DNA of 35,069 bases from an uncultured Clostridia bacterium (lineage in GTDB: Bacteria > Bacillota > Clostridia > Oscillospirales > Oscillospiraceae), in assembly GCA_947307365.1 (NCBI GenBank), contig CAMZIY010000010.1, positions 1 through 35,069 on the forward strand, read 5' to 3'. The notes under the pieces were generated by a model. That model made no database searches and had not been told where the DNA came from. It saw only the letters and a program-made list of their open reading frames with translations. Below are positions 34,304-35,069 of the stretch, piece after piece. Within the stretch, counting starts at the first letter, position 1, and each line of letters starts with the position of its first letter. The position numbers were made by a program, and so were the translations under genes.

Positions 34304-34861
34304 ATGGAAAACAGGACAGCCTCCTCCCAGGATCTGCTGGAGGTGCTGGTAAAGGGGCAGCGCAAAGCCCTGCGTCACTCCCGGATCGTCACCCTTATCT
34401 GCCTGGTGCTGGCGGCGCTGCTGGTGATCGTCGTGCTGACGACCGTTCCCCGGATCACAGCGGCCCTGGACCGGATCGACGACGCCTTCTCCTCCGTGGA
34501 GAACTCCCTGGGGATGCTGGACCGGCTGGATACCGCCCTCACCTCCGTGGAAGGAGCCGTGGGGAAGCTGGACGGTCTGACCGACGCCTTCTCCGCAGTG
34601 GAAAGCGCCATGGGGAAACTGGACGGCCTGGCCGACACCCTTTCCACGGTGGAAAGCACCATGGGGAAACTGGACGGCCTGGCGGAGAACGCCGAAGCCC
34701 TCGGCAATGCGGCTGCCCGGCTGGAGGAGATGGACATCGACTCCCTGAACCGCGGCATCCGAAATATCAGTCAGATCGACTTCGAGACGCTGAATCAGGC
34801 CATCAGCGACCTGTCCGCCGCGGTGCAGCCCCTGGCGGAATTCGCCAACCTGTTCGGCTGA
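34304..34861 (+). CDS. Single-pass membrane protein with 17-residue repeats, function unknown
   Basis: 185 residues; AAGGAG precedes the ATG. A cytoplasmic N-terminus (1-28) and one membrane segment (about 29-48) are followed by an outside, acidic, helical region. That region contains four tandem 17-residue repeats (64-131; core SVExxxGKLDGLxDxxS) and a non-repetitive amphipathic tail (132-185; SLNRGIRNISQIDF). By the positive-inside rule the repeats face outward. I do not recognise the family; the regular Leu/Val spacing suggests a coiled-coil stalk or amphipathic helix. It follows the GNAT gene by 26 nt and is probably co-transcribed. Confidence 0.8.
   Translation: MENRTASSQDLLEVLVKGQRKALRHSRIVTLICLVLAALLVIVVLTTVPRITAALDRIDDAFSSVENSLGMLDRLDTALTSVEGAVGKLDGLTDAFSAVESAMGKLDGLADTLSTVESTMGKLDGLAENAEALGNAAARLEEMDIDSLNRGIRNISQIDFETLNQAISDLSAAVQPLAEFANLFG
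34493..34696 (+). repeat. Four tandem 51-bp coding repeats
   Basis: Units 34493-34543, 34544-34594, 34595-34645 and 34646-34696, each encoding 17 residues. Units 2-4 share GTGGAA followed by TGGGGAA(A/G)CTGGACGG. Units 3 and 4 are nearly identical, indicating recent duplication. Confidence 0.9.
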
Positions 34862-34889
34862 GCCGAAACTTCGGAATAAAACACAGATC

Positions 34890-34923
34890 GCCGCGGCCGG
34901 TTCGCAAACCGGCCGCGGCCTTT
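34890..34923. terminator. Hairpin between the repeat membrane protein and the phosphofructokinase-like gene
   Basis: 13-bp perfect stem (34890-34902 with 34907-34919, loop CGCA). It is followed by CTTT on the plus strand, and on the minus strand by GATCTGTGTTTTATT. Both T-tracts are weak, but its place between convergent genes supports a shared terminator. Confidence 0.65.
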
Positions 34924-34960
34924 CACATTCCCATTCAATTCTTCATGCCCCGCAGGGGGA

Positions 34961-35069
34961 TCACGCCCGGATCTGCTTCAGCTTCGTGAACCGGGGCAGA
35001 CCATCCACGGTCGCCCGGCCGCAGTCCCCCTGGATCAGGGGCAGGACGTAATCCACGAATTCCTGCGTC
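34961..35069 (-). CDS. C-terminal end of a probable 6-phosphofructokinase (PPi- or ATP-dependent), rest outside the window
   Basis: The minus strand has 35 open codons ending in TGA at 34961-34963. The peptide includes FVDYVLPLIQGD and GLPRFTKLK, which resembles the C-terminus of the group of phosphofructokinases that includes PPi-dependent enzymes. The active site lies outside the window, so phosphoryl donor and identity remain uncertain. Confidence 0.5.
   Translation of the reverse strand, partial: TQEFVDYVLPLIQGDCGRATVDGLPRFTKLKQIRA

Overview
The window is GC-rich chromosomal DNA from what looks like a high-GC member of the Clostridia (Firmicutes). The basis is a strong Shine-Dalgarno sequence ahead of most genes, TTGACA/TATAAT promoters with 16-17 bp spacers, a CIRCE (HrcA) operator, a fused SecDF, and a queH-proB-proA cluster. 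I cannot name the genus. I saw no rRNA, tRNA, transposase, phage module or CRISPR array, and no gap over 300 bases without a gene.

Positions 1-13,600 are accessory and rich in serine hydrolases. A truncated enolase-superfamily sugar-acid dehydratase is divergent from a protein built of two MoaF-like units. Next come an alpha/beta hydrolase divergent from a CocE/S15-type hydrolase fused to a second hydrolase domain that seems to lack its catalytic His, and a secreted BspA-type leucine-rich-repeat protein. Then follow an Hsp20 chaperone under a near-perfect CIRCE element, and a patatin-like lipase divergent from an esterase. The last two promoters share one -35 box. The esterase is followed by a Ste24-like M48 membrane protease.

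Positions 13,720-23,953 hold a long minus-strand housekeeping operon. In order of transcription it carries mfd, a parvulin-like membrane-anchored protein, mnmG, mnmA, a CvpA-family protein, a CmpB-type membrane protein and deoB. Most junctions overlap or are under 25 nt. The operon ends at a terminator shared with the M48 gene.

Positions 24,110-33,729 are plus-strand: queH-proB-proA, a compositionally atypical GNAT acetyltransferase, then pflX-like, uvrC, rsmD, coaD, a coiled-coil protein and secDF, with 4-nt overlaps at several junctions. After the secDF terminator come a second GNAT acetyltransferase, a one-pass membrane protein with 17-residue repeats, and on the minus strand the C-terminal end of a probable phosphofructokinase.

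The observations I consider most worth checking are these: the tandem MoaF-like protein and its divergent dehydratase partner with a motif shared by both promoters; CIRCE plus a possible RBS-masking hairpin on hsp20; a single -35 box serving two divergent promoters; two genes that look leaderless (queH and the pflX-like gene); a SecF half lacking the conserved Asp of its GYSIND motif; and the hydrolase fusion with one degenerate active site. I did not find a clear multi-gene defence or mobile system.
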